Assembly: GCA_024644535.1 (NCBI GenBank)
Contig: JAHEKX010000011.1
Span: forward strand, 29,067 to 93,066
Origin: Gammaproteobacteria bacterium
Lineage (GTDB): Bacteria > Pseudomonadota > Gammaproteobacteria > Pseudomonadales > Halieaceae
Reading direction: 5' to 3'
Length of the DNA stretch: 64,000 nt
This document shows, in pieces, positions 9,031 through 20,929 of this stretch. Every line of letters starts with the position of its first letter. The stretch's first letter is position 1. The notes below the pieces were generated by a model. The model did no database searches and was not told where the DNA came from. It worked only from the letters and a program-made list of their open reading frames with translations. The position numbers and the translations under genes were made by a program.

Positions 9031-11058
9031 ATGAGCCGCACCTTGAGCATTGAAGCCGGCAACCCATTGCAACTGGGTGCGGTTTGGTGTGCGGGTACAC
9101 TTAATGTTGCGGTATTTTCTGACGATGCCACGGGTATCGACGTTGAGTTTTTTGACGTTGCTGGGATTGTGTCGCAAGCGCGCGCGAGTTTGGACAGACA
9201 TTTTTCGGGCGTATGGTGCGCAAAACTCAAAAATGTGCCGGACGATTGGACCTATATTTACCGAGCCCACGGCAATCGTGATCACAGCAAGGGGCTTTGG
9301 TTTGACGAGCATAAGGCATTACTCGACCCTTATGCGCAAGAATTCACCCACGATTTGGTCATTAGCCCGCAACACCAGTCCAAACACGAGTTTGAAACGG
9401 CTGTTAACACACCAAAGTGCCGATTCCAAAGTCCGTTAACGGCTTCTGTAAACAGCGTGCCCGCGCCTGTTCCCATGACAGATCGAGTTATCTATGAAGC
9501 TCATGTCAAAGGATTCTCGTACAAGAATGCAGAGCTACCGGAGGCTTTGCGCGGCACCTACGCAGGATTGGCGCATACCGCCAGCATCGCTTATCTACAA
9601 AGCATGGGCATTAACACCTTAGAGTTGATGCCCGTACAGAGTTTTGCTGATGAGCCCTTTTTACAAGCCAAAGGGCTAAGCAATTATTGGGGCTATAACC
9701 CCTGCAGTTTTTTTGCGGTACATCAAGGCTATGCCAGTCAACCGGGTACTGCCAAGGCAGAGCTTACCCAGGCTGTACGCACTTTGCGCGAAGCCGGCAT
9801 CGACGTGTTGATCGACATGGTGTTTAACCACACCGCCGAGGGCGACGCGGAAGGCTCAACGCTTAGTTGGCGCGGTTTAGACAATCGTGCGTATTACAAA
9901 TTAGACCCTGATTCGTGTGTTTACGAGAATCATACCGGCTGTGGCAACACCTTAAATTTTGCCCACCCCCGAGTGGTACAGTTGGCTTGTGATGCACTCA
10001 GGTATTGGCTAACTGAGATAGGGGTTGCCGGATGTCGTTTTGACTTGGCGACGGTAATGGGCCGTGATCGACATGGTTTTAATACTGATCACCCTTTGTT
10101 GGTGGCAATTGCTCAGGATCCGGTGCTGCGCTCAGGGGTGTGGATCGCCGAGCCCTGGGATATCGGCCCATCGGGGTATCAGCTAGGTGGTTTCCCACGT
10201 TATTTTTCCGAGTGGAACGACCGTTTCCGCGATTCGATGCGGTCGTTTTGGCGCGGCGACGCAGGCTCGGCCTCTGCCTTTGCGCAGGCTCTACATGGCT
10301 CGGCTGAAGTCTTTGAAAGCACTGGGCGTAATTCGAGTGCGACGTTGAATTTTGTGACCAGCCATGATGGCTTTACCGCTCTCGATTTAGTTTCTTACGC
10401 TGAACCATCTAATCTGGCGAATCTAGAAAATAACCGCGATGGCCATCGCCATAATTTGTCAGTTAACTACGGTGTCGACGGGCCGACCGATAACCCAAAT
10501 ATTAACGAGCAACGCAGACGCCACATTCGCAATTTATTGGCCTCCACCATACTCGCTCAAGGCGTCCCGATGCTGTTAGCCGGAGATGAACGCTTGAATA
10601 CGCAACATGGCAACAATAATGCGTATTGCCAAGACAGCGAACTGACCTGGCTGCACTGGGATTGGCATGACGCAGAGCGAGAGATGCACCAGTGGGCAGC
10701 TGATGTGATTGCCTGCCGAAAACGCTTTAAGGCCCTGCGTCAAGACAGTTACCATCATGACGACTGGTGTTGGTATGCGTTAGATGGCCGCGCATTAACG
10801 GATGCCGATTGGCACCAGCCACATTTACATGGCTTGCAGTGCACTCTTCCCGATCTTGACGGCGGAGAATTGTGTTTTGTGATTAACGCATTTAACGCGG
10901 TATCTAGCGCACAGTTACCGCGAGTGGGTGACTGGCAATGTTTACTGAACTCTTACCAACCCGGCCTGGGCGTAAGCCCCACGGTTGCCGAAATTACCCC
11001 CCAAACCCTGCAGCTTTGGTGGTTGCCCAACGCGGCTAGCCACCTGAATATCAATTAA
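9031..11058 (+). CDS. glgX: Glycogen debranching enzyme (GlgX type)
   Basis: GlgX hydrolyses alpha-1,6 branches left after phosphorylase has trimmed the outer chains. I chose ATG 9031 (675 residues, MSRTLSIEAGN), 2 bases after the glgB stop. A GTG at 9010 would extend it into glgB by 7 codons. An N-terminal CBM48-like domain is followed by a GH13 barrel: YEAHVKGFSY near residue 160, DMVFNHTAEGD near 265, the nucleophile region GCRFDLATVMGRD near 336 and IAEPWDIGPSGYQLGGFP near 370. It is translationally linked to glgB and followed 8 bases later by glgP. Confidence 0.95.
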   Translation: MSRTLSIEAGNPLQLGAVWCAGTLNVAVFSDDATGIDVEFFDVAGIVSQARASLDRHFSGVWCAKLKNVPDDWTYIYRAHGNRDHSKGLWFDEHKALLDPYAQEFTHDLVISPQHQSKHEFETAVNTPKCRFQSPLTASVNSVPAPVPMTDRVIYEAHVKGFSYKNAELPEALRGTYAGLAHTASIAYLQSMGINTLELMPVQSFADEPFLQAKGLSNYWGYNPCSFFAVHQGYASQPGTAKAELTQAVRTLREAGIDVLIDMVFNHTAEGDAEGSTLSWRGLDNRAYYKLDPDSCVYENHTGCGNTLNFAHPRVVQLACDALRYWLTEIGVAGCRFDLATVMGRDRHGFNTDHPLLVAIAQDPVLRSGVWIAEPWDIGPSGYQLGGFPRYFSEWNDRFRDSMRSFWRGDAGSASAFAQALHGSAEVFESTGRNSSATLNFVTSHDGFTALDLVSYAEPSNLANLENNRDGHRHNLSVNYGVDGPTDNPNINEQRRRHIRNLLASTILAQGVPMLLAGDERLNTQHGNNNAYCQDSELTWLHWDWHDAEREMHQWAADVIACRKRFKALRQDSYHHDDWCWYALDGRALTDADWHQPHLHGLQCTLPDLDGGELCFVINAFNAVSSAQLPRVGDWQCLLNSYQPGLGVSPTVAEITPQTLQLWWLPNAASHLNIN

Positions 11059-11066
11059 AGAATACG

Positions 11067-13535
11067 ATGGATAAAACAATGCCGACTTCCAAACCTTCAG
11101 CACTAGATTTAAAGCAGGATCTTAAGCGTCACTTTGACTTAACCTTGGGCCGAGGTGACACGAATTACAGTCGTCATTATTTGTACCAATCGATGGCCCT
11201 AGCGGTGCGCGATCAGCTGGTCAGCCGTTGGCGCGAAACGCGCGAGCGTTATCGTATTGAAGAGCCCAAGCGCGTCAGCTATTTGTCTTTAGAGTTTCTG
11301 ATGGGCAGGACTTTGCACAATGCTTTGGCGAATTTAGATTTAGAAGATCAAGCCAGAGCGGCATTGCAAGACTATGCTTGCGATTTGGAAACCCTAGAAA
11401 CTGAAGAGCTTGATGCTGGTTTGGGCAATGGTGGTTTAGGGCGTTTAGCAGCCTGTTTTTTAGACAGCTGCGCCACGCTTGAAATACCTGTTACCGGCTA
11501 CGGCATTCGCTATCAATTTGGCATGTTCCATCAAAAAATCATCGATGGGTACCAACAAGAAGCCCCCGATCAATGGTTGCGAGATGGCAATCCCTGGGAG
11601 GTAGAGAGTCCCGAGAACACCCGCCGCGTGCCCTTTTTTGGTCGTGTCACAGTCGAGCATGATGCTCAGGGTCGCGAGTGTCGGCGCTGGATTGACACTG
11701 AAGATGTGTTGGCTATTCCTTATGATATTCCTGTGCCGGGTTACAACAACGATACAGTAAATACCTTGCGCTTGTGGAAAGCGTCCGCGACCGAAGAATT
11801 TAACTTGGGTGAATTTAACTCGGGCTCTTACACCGATGCGGTCAGTAAAAAGACCGAGGCCGAGCAAATTACCATGGTGTTGTATCCAAACGATACCAGT
11901 GAGGCGGGCAAAGTGTTGCGCCTACGTCAGCAATACTTCTTAGCCTCGGCGAGTCTGCAGGATATCTTGCACCGTTGGATCAGTCGCAAGGGTCACGATT
12001 TTACAGGCTTTGCTGAAAAACATGCGGTGCAGCTAAACGATACCCATCCCACGATCGCGGTGGCGGAGCTTATGCGCCTGCTGATGGATGACCATGGTTT
12101 AAGCTGGCAGCAGGCATGGACGATTACTGAATCGACTATGGCCTACACTAACCACACCTTGTTACCCGAGGCGCTTGAGACGTGGTCGGTTGCTTTGTTC
12201 GAGCACTTGCTGCCGCGCTTACTGGAAATTATCTACGAGATTAATGCACGGTTTTTGCAGGTTGTCGCCCAACGCTGGCCTGGTGACGCGAATAAACAAC
12301 GGCGCTTGTCTATCATTCAGGAAGCCCCCGAGCGCGCCGTGCGTATGGCGCACTTAGCCATTGTGGGCTCTTACTCGGTTAATGGCGTGGCCGCCTTGCA
12401 CACGGACTTGTTAAAGCAAGGCCTGTTTGCCGAATTCTACGCCCTGTGGCCCCACAAGTTTAACAATAAGACTAATGGCGTAACCCCTCGCCGTTGGTTG
12501 GCAAGCTGTAATCCTGGGTTGCGAGACTTGATCACCGAAGCGATAGGCGACGGTTGGATTCGAGATCTAAGTCAGCTAGAACAGTTGGCCCCTTATGCTG
12601 ACGACGCTAAATTCTGCGAGCGGTTTATGAGCGTGAAGCACTCGAATAAGCAGGCCTTAGCAGACCTGGTAGTGAAGAAAACGGGTATCGAGTTTGACTC
12701 TTCTTGGATGTTCGATGTTCAGGTGAAACGCATTCACGAGTACAAGCGGCAGCTGTTAAATATTCTTCATGTGATTTCACTGTACGACCGCATTCGCAAG
12801 GGCGATACTGCCAAAATGACACCCCGCTGTCTGTTGATTGGCGGTAAGGCTGCTCCGGGTTATGCTATCGCCAAGTTAATCATTAAGTTAATTAATAATG
12901 TCGCGCGGACCATTGCTCAAGATGAACAGGCCAGTCAGTGGTTGAGGGTAGCCTTCTTACCCAACTACAATGTGTCTGCGATGGAAATTATCTGTCCGGG
13001 AACCGACTTGTCAGAGCAAATATCAACGGCGGGTAAAGAAGCCTCTGGCACGGGCAACATGAAATTTATGATGAATGGCGCACTGACAATTGGCACCTTA
13101 GATGGAGCCAACATTGAAATTCGAGAGGCTGTTGGTGCCGATAATTTCTTTCTGTTTGGGTTAGAGGCACATGAGGTGGCTGAAACGCGTCCAAGCTATA
13201 ACCCGCAACAGTACATTGATGCGGATCCGAACTTTCAAGCGGTAATGAATCTGCTGCAGAGCGGACATTTTTCGCTGTTTGAGCCAGGTATTTTTGACCC
13301 GATTATCGCAGCCTTGACCGCTTCCACCGATCCGTGGATGACAGCGGCAGATTTTAGTGCGTATTGTACGGCCCAGGAACAAGCCGCATGTGCTTATAAT
13401 GATAAAACCCAGTGGGCGCGAATGGCGGTACTTAACACCGCTAGCAGTGGCCGCTTCTCAAGTGACCGCACAATCGCTGAATACCGAGACGATATCTGGT
13501 ATCGGGCACCGGAGGCTGTGCGCCAAGTGAGTTAA
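11067..13535 (+). CDS. glgP: Glycogen/maltodextrin phosphorylase
   Basis: This GT35 enzyme releases glucose-1-phosphate from glycogen ends using pyridoxal phosphate. It has 822 residues, normal for the family. Visible hallmarks are [13 protein letters not shown] near residue 71, [21 protein letters not shown] near 115, and the PLP-binding block [20 protein letters not shown] near 660, whose Lys binds the cofactor. ATG at 11079 is a possible alternative start. With GlgX and MalQ it forms the breakdown arm of the operon, and its product feeds the pgm encoded downstream. Confidence 0.97.
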   Translation: MDKTMPTSKPSALDLKQDLKRHFDLTLGRGDTNYSRHYLYQSMALAVRDQLVSRWRETRERYRIEEPKRVSYLSLEFLMGRTLHNALANLDLEDQARAALQDYACDLETLETEELDAGLGNGGLGRLAACFLDSCATLEIPVTGYGIRYQFGMFHQKIIDGYQQEAPDQWLRDGNPWEVESPENTRRVPFFGRVTVEHDAQGRECRRWIDTEDVLAIPYDIPVPGYNNDTVNTLRLWKASATEEFNLGEFNSGSYTDAVSKKTEAEQITMVLYPNDTSEAGKVLRLRQQYFLASASLQDILHRWISRKGHDFTGFAEKHAVQLNDTHPTIAVAELMRLLMDDHGLSWQQAWTITESTMAYTNHTLLPEALETWSVALFEHLLPRLLEIIYEINARFLQVVAQRWPGDANKQRRLSIIQEAPERAVRMAHLAIVGSYSVNGVAALHTDLLKQGLFAEFYALWPHKFNNKTNGVTPRRWLASCNPGLRDLITEAIGDGWIRDLSQLEQLAPYADDAKFCERFMSVKHSNKQALADLVVKKTGIEFDSSWMFDVQVKRIHEYKRQLLNILHVISLYDRIRKGDTAKMTPRCLLIGGKAAPGYAIAKLIIKLINNVARTIAQDEQASQWLRVAFLPNYNVSAMEIICPGTDLSEQISTAGKEASGTGNMKFMMNGALTIGTLDGANIEIREAVGADNFFLFGLEAHEVAETRPSYNPQQYIDADPNFQAVMNLLQSGHFSLFEPGIFDPIIAALTASTDPWMTAADFSAYCTAQEQAACAYNDKTQWARMAVLNTASSGRFSSDRTIAEYRDDIWYRAPEAVRQVS

Positions 13536-13552
13536 TCAATGGAGTAAAAGGA

Positions 13553-14815
13553 ATGGATAATCCGCGTTACGTTAGCCGTTTAACAAAGAACACGCTGGCA
13601 TTAGTGTTGGCGGGAGGGCGCGGATCGCGCCTGTATGAACTGACCAATTGGCGGGCAAAACCAGCCTTATACTTTGGCGGTAAATATCGGATTATCGATT
13701 TTCCTTTATCTAACTGTATTAATTCAGGGGTTCGTCGCGTTGGGGTTCTGACACAATACAAATCGCACTCTTTAGTGCGCCATATCGTTCGAGGCTGGAG
13801 CCATTTTAAGAAAGAGCTGGGTGAGTTCGTAGAAATTTTGCCAGCGAGCCAGCGCTACTCCGATGACTGGTATCAGGGCACAGCCGACGCCATTTACCAA
13901 AATCTGGATATTATTCGCGCAGAAAAACCGGAGTATGTGCTAATTCTGTCGGGTGATCATGTTTACAAAATGGATTACGGTGCCATGTTGGTGCGCCATG
14001 TCGAAAGCGGTGCCGACATGTCGGTGTGCTGTTTGGAAGTCCCCGTTGAAGAAGCCGCAGGCGCCTTTGGCGTGTTGGAGGTCAACGAATCAATGCGGGT
14101 AAAAAGCTTTCAAGAAAAGCCAGAGCATCCGGCCGAAATCCCCGGTAATCCGGGTATGTGCCTAGCGTCTATGGGCAACTATATTTTTAACACCCGCATG
14201 CTGTTTGATTTGTTGCTTGAGGATGCAGCCAGCGCAAAGTCGAGCCACGACTTTGGGAATGACATTATTCCTTCGATGATTGAGCGGGCGCACCTGCAAG
14301 CTTATCCCTTCCGAGATTCAGAAACCGGGGGTCAAGGTTATTGGCGTGACGTGGGGACTTTAGATTCATTTTGGGAGGCCAATATGGAACTGGTGCATGC
14401 GACACCGGCTCTGAACATGTATGATCCCGAGTGGCCGATTTGGACCTATCAAGAACAGTTACCCCCCGCTAAATTTGTGCACGATTACGATGGGCGTCGC
14501 GGTGAAGCCATCGACTCTGTGGTCTCGGGCGGGTGCATTATTTCTGGCAGTACGGTAAAGCGCTCGGTTGTGTTTTCTAATGTGCACATACACTCTCATG
14601 GCATGATCGAGTCGAGCGTCATATTACCAGGCGTTGATATCGGCCGCGGCGTTAAGTTGCGCAACGTTATTGTGGACCGAGGCGTCCGTGTACCAGACGG
14701 CTTGGAGGTAGGCTTTGACGTTGAACAAGACAAAGCCAATGGATTTAGGGTGTCGCCTAAAGGTCGAGTATTGATTACCCGCGGAATGCTGGGTCAGCCC
14801 GAGGGCTACGCCTAA
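13553..14815 (+). CDS. glgC: Glucose-1-phosphate adenylyltransferase (ADP-glucose pyrophosphorylase)
   Basis: GlgC makes ADP-glucose from glucose-1-phosphate and ATP, the committed and usually allosterically controlled step of glycogen synthesis. The 420-residue protein has the nucleotidyltransferase signature [15 protein letters not shown] near residue 17, the [20 protein letters not shown] block near 35, [14 protein letters not shown] near 103 and SFQEKP near 184. A C-terminal left-handed beta-helix region ([20 protein letters not shown] near 320) follows. Its length and motifs match the E. coli-like homotetrameric class. It begins 17 bases after glgP. Confidence 0.97.
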   Translation: MDNPRYVSRLTKNTLALVLAGGRGSRLYELTNWRAKPALYFGGKYRIIDFPLSNCINSGVRRVGVLTQYKSHSLVRHIVRGWSHFKKELGEFVEILPASQRYSDDWYQGTADAIYQNLDIIRAEKPEYVLILSGDHVYKMDYGAMLVRHVESGADMSVCCLEVPVEEAAGAFGVLEVNESMRVKSFQEKPEHPAEIPGNPGMCLASMGNYIFNTRMLFDLLLEDAASAKSSHDFGNDIIPSMIERAHLQAYPFRDSETGGQGYWRDVGTLDSFWEANMELVHATPALNMYDPEWPIWTYQEQLPPAKFVHDYDGRRGEAIDSVVSGGCIISGSTVKRSVVFSNVHIHSHGMIESSVILPGVDIGRGVKLRNVIVDRGVRVPDGLEVGFDVEQDKANGFRVSPKGRVLITRGMLGQPEGYA

Positions 14816-14820
14816 TTTAA

Positions 14821-16473
<1,653 letters not shown>

Positions 16474-16483
16474 GTACACGCAA

Positions 16484-18022
16484 ATGAACATTTTGATGGT
16501 GGCCGCTGAAAACGGAACTCTGCCGGGTGGTAAAGTGGGCGGTATTGGTGATGTCGTGCGAGATTTGCCACCGGCTTTAGCGGCGACGGGCGCGTCCGTT
16601 CAGGTCGTTATACCGGGCTATCAAGTATTTTCAAAGCTCGAGCAAGCAGAATTAGTGGGGCACCTTGATGTGCCGTTTGGCGGAAAGGTCGAAACCGTAA
16701 CGCTGGCCAAAATTGATACAGGCAATGGTGTCGATTTGTGGATTATCGATAGCCCTTTGCTGGCGCCTCAGGGCTCGGGTAAAGTGTATTGCCATGATCC
16801 TGACTCGCAGCCATTTGCGACCGATGCCACCAAGTTCGCGCTATTTTCGGCCGCAGTTTGTGAACTGTTGTTACACCGTCATTTTGGTGCCTTAGACTTT
16901 GTCCATCTGCATGACTGGCACGCGGCCTTTGTCGCGATGCTGTTGCGCTTCCACTCGCGCTATCAAGCAGAACGCACGCAGCGGTTGGTGTACACCATTC
17001 ATAATTTAGCCTTGCAGGGTATTCGTCCGGTCGACGGCAATGCAAGCGCCTTAAAAACCTGGTTTCCCGATTTTGGTCCGGTAGACCATCAGATTATGGA
17101 CTTGCGCTATCCAGATTGTATTAACCCGGTTCGTGCGGCCATCAATTTATGTGACACCATTCATACGGTTTCGCCTTCTTACATACTAGAGATTCAAGAG
17201 CCTACCAACGAGAAGCTTGGATTTTATGGCGGCGAAGGGCTCGATCGCGATCTGCGCGCAGCGGCCGCAGAGGATCGCTTAGTGGGTGTCTTGAATGGTT
17301 GCGATTACGCGGATACACCCAAAAAGATACCGAGCTGGAAGCGGATGCTTACTGTCGCCGAACAGGCGGCAACGGCTTGGAGTTTGGCGGAGCCGGCGGA
17401 AGTTCATTCTTTGGCACTATCACGCATAGCAAAGTGGAAGTCGCAACCCAGTCCAACCTTTATAGTAACGTCGGTAGGTCGCGCGACAGACCAGAAACTT
17501 AGGATTCTACGCGAGGGGCTGACACCTCAAACCTCGTCATTGGCACAGATTTTGGTTCAGTTACCGCCAGACGCAAAACTCATTATGACGGGTAGCGGCG
17601 ATGCGGCCTACGAGACATTTCTGTACGAAACGGCCAAAGCTCACGAGAACTTCTTGTTTTTGAGGGGCTATTCCGAAGCGCTGGGAACAATCTTATATGC
17701 CGGTGGCGATTTGTTCTTAATGCCCAGTTCGTTTGAACCTTGTGGAATTAGCCAGCTGCTTGCAATGCGCGCAGGCCAGCCTGTGGTCGCACACGCAGTG
17801 GGTGGCTTGCGAGATACTATTACCGATAACGAGACGGGGTTTTTATTTCACGGCGCTAATCCACGTGCACAGTCGCTAGAACTTGTAGGTACTGTGGCCT
17901 ACGCCATGGAGCTGTTTTATATGAATCCAAGCCGCTATCGCCTGATTCGGGAAGCGGCTTCAAAGGCGCGATTTGAGTGGCCCAAGATTGCGAAGCAATA
18001 TCGGCAGTCGGTTTATGTTTAG
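16484..18022 (+). CDS. glgA: Glycogen synthase
   Basis: This GT5 enzyme polymerises glucose from ADP-glucose. At 512 residues its length is close to the usual 475-530. The ADP-glucose-binding loop reads GGKVGGIGDVVRDLPPAL near residue 16 rather than the common KTGGLADV wording. DFVHLHDWHAAFV near 140 and the C-terminal donor-binding block MPSSFEPCGISQLLAMRAGQ near 415 are clear. The middle segment (NGCDYADTPKKIP near 267) is shorter than in E. coli GlgA, so this is a divergent subtype. It is the last gene of the operon. Its 3' end overlaps the convergent SIMPL gene by 4 bases. Confidence 0.92.
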   Translation: MNILMVAAENGTLPGGKVGGIGDVVRDLPPALAATGASVQVVIPGYQVFSKLEQAELVGHLDVPFGGKVETVTLAKIDTGNGVDLWIIDSPLLAPQGSGKVYCHDPDSQPFATDATKFALFSAAVCELLLHRHFGALDFVHLHDWHAAFVAMLLRFHSRYQAERTQRLVYTIHNLALQGIRPVDGNASALKTWFPDFGPVDHQIMDLRYPDCINPVRAAINLCDTIHTVSPSYILEIQEPTNEKLGFYGGEGLDRDLRAAAAEDRLVGVLNGCDYADTPKKIPSWKRMLTVAEQAATAWSLAEPAEVHSLALSRIAKWKSQPSPTFIVTSVGRATDQKLRILREGLTPQTSSLAQILVQLPPDAKLIMTGSGDAAYETFLYETAKAHENFLFLRGYSEALGTILYAGGDLFLMPSSFEPCGISQLLAMRAGQPVVAHAVGGLRDTITDNETGFLFHGANPRAQSLELVGTVAYAMELFYMNPSRYRLIREAASKARFEWPKIAKQYRQSVYV

Positions 18023-18732
18023 GGTGTGAGCCCAAAGCGCGCGGTTACCTGCATAGTAATTTCAATTTGGCCTGTTAATTGAGTGTCGGCTGGTGCGCCG
18101 CCATCACTAGACATCATAGCGACGGCACGAAATTCGGGGTGAGGCCCTGCGTTGTTGCTTTGTACTTCGATAGCCAGAGGTTGACCAAGCGTAACTTGCA
18201 AAGCCTCGGCGGCAGCTTCTGCATTGGCTCGGGAATCTTTTACTGCCATGGCGAGCACCTGCCGTTCAAGCGCGTTCTGCTTGCTGTGAAAAAGTCGCGG
18301 TGGTGATAAGCGCGTCACGCCAGCAGTTAGGCCGCCATCGATTGTGCTTTGTAACAGATTGATGTTCTGTAGCGTGACAACGATGGACTGCGATGCCCGG
18401 TAACCCGCTAAGCGCTGTTGCTGCTGGTCGCGGTCCCACACGTACTGAGGTTGAAGTGATAATGTTGTCGATCGAATATCGGCTTTGTTGATGCCTTGAG
18501 TTGATAAGAACGCTAAGCTTTTTTCGATTACGCGCTGCACCTGCTTTTGGGCTTGATCTGCCCGGTCTGCATTGTGATCGGCGCTAAGCGTTAACTCTGC
18601 CCTGTCTGGACTGATCGTCATGGTTGCCTTACCCGAAACCGCGATATAGGCGGTGTCAGTTGCACTGCTAGCATTAAAGCTCAGACAAGACGCAATGGAT
18701 AGCGAAGTGATAATAAGTAGGTTTTTGAGCAT
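18019..18732 (-). CDS. SIMPL (DUF541) domain protein, exported
   Basis: A 237-residue periplasmic protein. It has a signal peptide (hydrophobic residues 5-22 ending in FNASSA) and a SIMPL/DUF541 domain: AVSGKATMTISPDRAELTLS near residue 32, GYRASQSIVVTLQNINLLQS near 124, and RANAEAAAEALQVTLGQP near 180. Family members (E. coli YggE) are linked to protection from oxidative stress, but their molecular role is poorly defined. It is convergent with glgA and divergent from the sensor kinase gene. Confidence 0.88.
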   Translation of the reverse strand: MLKNLLIITSLSIASCLSFNASSATDTAYIAVSGKATMTISPDRAELTLSADHNADRADQAQKQVQRVIEKSLAFLSTQGINKADIRSTTLSLQPQYVWDRDQQQQRLAGYRASQSIVVTLQNINLLQSTIDGGLTAGVTRLSPPRLFHSKQNALERQVLAMAVKDSRANAEAAAEALQVTLGQPLAIEVQSNNAGPHPEFRAVAMMSSDGGAPADTQLTGQIEITMQVTARFGLTP

Positions 18733-18901
18733 AGTAATTCCCTGTAAAAGACCACTTAAACGAGAGAAGAGTCCGCCTTATCCTAAGTCAAGTAGAGGAC
18801 AGGGCAAAGCAAAGAATATCATGAAGGCTTGCACCAAAATAAAACAGCAGGCAAGCTTGAACGTAAATAACGCATACAATCCTAGCGTGAGAAGCGTGCC
18901 C

Positions 18902-20050
18902 ATGCCAAATCAACAGCGTAACTCGCTCGTGCAGCACCTTATCGAGAGCCAGAACTCACAGTTTTGGTTGTTGCAGATTCTGGGATGGTCCGGGCTTTCG
19001 CTCGTCAGTTATTTCAGCTTAAACCTTTGGTATGGGCAGCCAGAACTCAGTTACATCGGTCATAACATATTACAGTCAGTGCTGGGAATTTTACTTTCTT
19101 GGCCAATGCGATACGTGTTAAAGCGCTGCTGGGATATGCCATTAGTTAAGCGCGCAACGATTATCGCCTTCGTTGTGCTTGGGTTTGCGACCTTGTGGTC
19201 AGTTATGCGCTTGTCGCTATTTCTGTTGTTAACTGACGAAACCAACTTGTGGGGTGATTTTGGTGGTTGGCTGTTTCCATCTATTTTTATTTTCTTGTGC
19301 TGGACCGCGCTGTATCACGGCATCAAGTATTACCAGCTTGCACAGTACGAGCACGCTGTATTGATGAAAATGGCGGCTGACCGCAACGAGCAATCTATGC
19401 GTTTAGCACAGGCCGAGACTGCGGCTCGTATGGCTCAGCTAACGATGCTGCGATACCAATTAAACCCACATTTCTTGTTTAACACCCTAAATGCTCTGCA
19501 GGGTCTTGTGGCGACCGGATCTAAAGCGCGCGCTGGAACTATGATTTCAGAGTTGGGACACTTTTTAAGATATTCCTTACAAAGCGATCCATTACAGACG
19601 GTGGATGTACAACAAGAGATCGAAGCCTTAGAAATGTACTTAAGTATCGAGCAGGCACGCTTCGGTGAACGCCTGACAGTGCGGGTAGAGGTAGATCGAA
19701 GTATTGTAGACGCACAAATTCCCAGCATGCTACTGCAACCTTTAGTTGAAAACGCAATTAAATACGCAGTTGGCCCTAATGAAGCTGGCGGCACCATAGA
19801 AATCAGCGCAACCAATAAGGATAATTCTTTGGTGCTAACCGTTAGTGACGATGGACCTGGGCTAGCGGATACGAAAGATTTACCGCATCCCTCAGGCACT
19901 GGCGTCGGTTTGCGTAATATCCGCGAGCGCCTCTCGAACTCCTATGGTGAAAACGCAGCAATGCACATTGCCAATCGGGGGGAAGGAGGATTTATGGTCG
20001 TGATACGCCTGCCCTTGTCTTATGGCTATGAAAGAGCAAAAGCTTCATGA
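18902..20050 (+). CDS. LytS/YehU-type sensor histidine kinase
   Basis: A 382-residue membrane kinase. Four hydrophobic segments occupy roughly residues 18-150, with no obvious periplasmic domain. The phospho-accepting His_kinase box YQLNPHFLFNTLNALQGL (His190 from this start) and a C-terminal HATPase (MLLQPLVENAIKYAVGP, DDGPGLAD, GVGLRNIRERL) follow. The start is uncertain: ATG 18902 fits the domain boundary, but GTG 18887 and ATG 18821 are in frame upstream. It overlaps the response regulator by 4 bases (ATGA), so the two are translationally coupled. The signal is unknown. Its place between the glycogen and beta-glucan genes suggests, but does not prove, a link to carbon status. Confidence 0.9.
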   Translation: MPNQQRNSLVQHLIESQNSQFWLLQILGWSGLSLVSYFSLNLWYGQPELSYIGHNILQSVLGILLSWPMRYVLKRCWDMPLVKRATIIAFVVLGFATLWSVMRLSLFLLLTDETNLWGDFGGWLFPSIFIFLCWTALYHGIKYYQLAQYEHAVLMKMAADRNEQSMRLAQAETAARMAQLTMLRYQLNPHFLFNTLNALQGLVATGSKARAGTMISELGHFLRYSLQSDPLQTVDVQQEIEALEMYLSIEQARFGERLTVRVEVDRSIVDAQIPSMLLQPLVENAIKYAVGPNEAGGTIEISATNKDNSLVLTVSDDGPGLADTKDLPHPSGTGVGLRNIRERLSNSYGENAAMHIANRGEGGFMVVIRLPLSYGYERAKAS

Positions 20051-20817
20051 TGCGTACTATCGTTGTCGACGACGAGCCTCTAGCGCGAGACTATCTGCTG
20101 TCATTGCTAGCCGAACACAGCGATATTGATGTCATTGGCACTTGCAAAAATGGTCGCGAAGCCATTGCAGCTATTCGTGAACAAGCCCCTGACTTGGTGT
20201 TTTTAGATATACAAATGCCCGGGATGAATGGGTTTGACGTCGTTAAAGCGATTCAAGAAGATGATGCTATGCCGCTGTTCATCTTCGCAACTGCCTATGA
20301 TGACTACGCCGTCGAGGCTTTTGATTTAGCGGCCGTGGACTATGTGCTGAAACCGCTAGAAGCATCGCGTCTTGCTCGTGCTATTGAACGAGCCAAACAG
20401 CGCTTAGTTGCTGTTTCTAAAGGTGAACTTTTGAGCGCTGTTGATAAAGCGCTTGGGCGCGGCACCGAATTACAACCACCTGTGTCGGGCGCATTACAAA
20501 AACTAACCATTCGGGATAACGGTCAAATTCAGCTGGTAGATTTTAATGACATTGATTGGGTAGATGCCGCCGGTGATTACATGTGTGTGCACGTCGGCCC
20601 TGTTACACACATTATGCGTTGCACCATGATAGAGCTTACGCAGCGTCTAAGCTCTGGGCCCTTCGCCCGGATCCACCGATCAACGCTGGTTAATCTGGAT
20701 AAGGTCATTCAAATTACCCCTCTGTCAAAGGGCGAATCTTTGTTGCACTTAGAAGGTGACACCACCTTGAAAGTAAGTCGGAACTATCGCCAATCCATCG
20801 TTCATCTGTTGAATTAG
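20047..20817 (+). CDS. LytTR-family response regulator
   Basis: A 256-residue DNA-binding response regulator. The receiver domain occupies residues 1-120, with the acidic pair VDDE at 7-10, the phosphorylation site Asp54 (LVFLDIQMPG) and KPLE near 107. A LytTR DNA-binding domain covers about 150-255 (DIDWVDAAGDYMCVHV, FARIHRSTLVNLDKV, LKVSRNYR). It is paired with the kinase just upstream. LytTR regulators bind paired direct repeats. The gene is followed 113 bases later by the GH16 gene on the same strand, a plausible but unproven target. Confidence 0.94.
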   Translation: MMRTIVVDDEPLARDYLLSLLAEHSDIDVIGTCKNGREAIAAIREQAPDLVFLDIQMPGMNGFDVVKAIQEDDAMPLFIFATAYDDYAVEAFDLAAVDYVLKPLEASRLARAIERAKQRLVAVSKGELLSAVDKALGRGTELQPPVSGALQKLTIRDNGQIQLVDFNDIDWVDAAGDYMCVHVGPVTHIMRCTMIELTQRLSSGPFARIHRSTLVNLDKVIQITPLSKGESLLHLEGDTTLKVSRNYRQSIVHLLN

Positions 20818-20929
20818 TCCCGCTAAGCGGTTTAATAATCCATTTTATCGCAGAGGGTCTGTTGCCTGTCAAACTGCTGTGTGAACCTACAGGGCTAATA
20901 GTCTTTACATAACGAATAAAGGTGGCGTT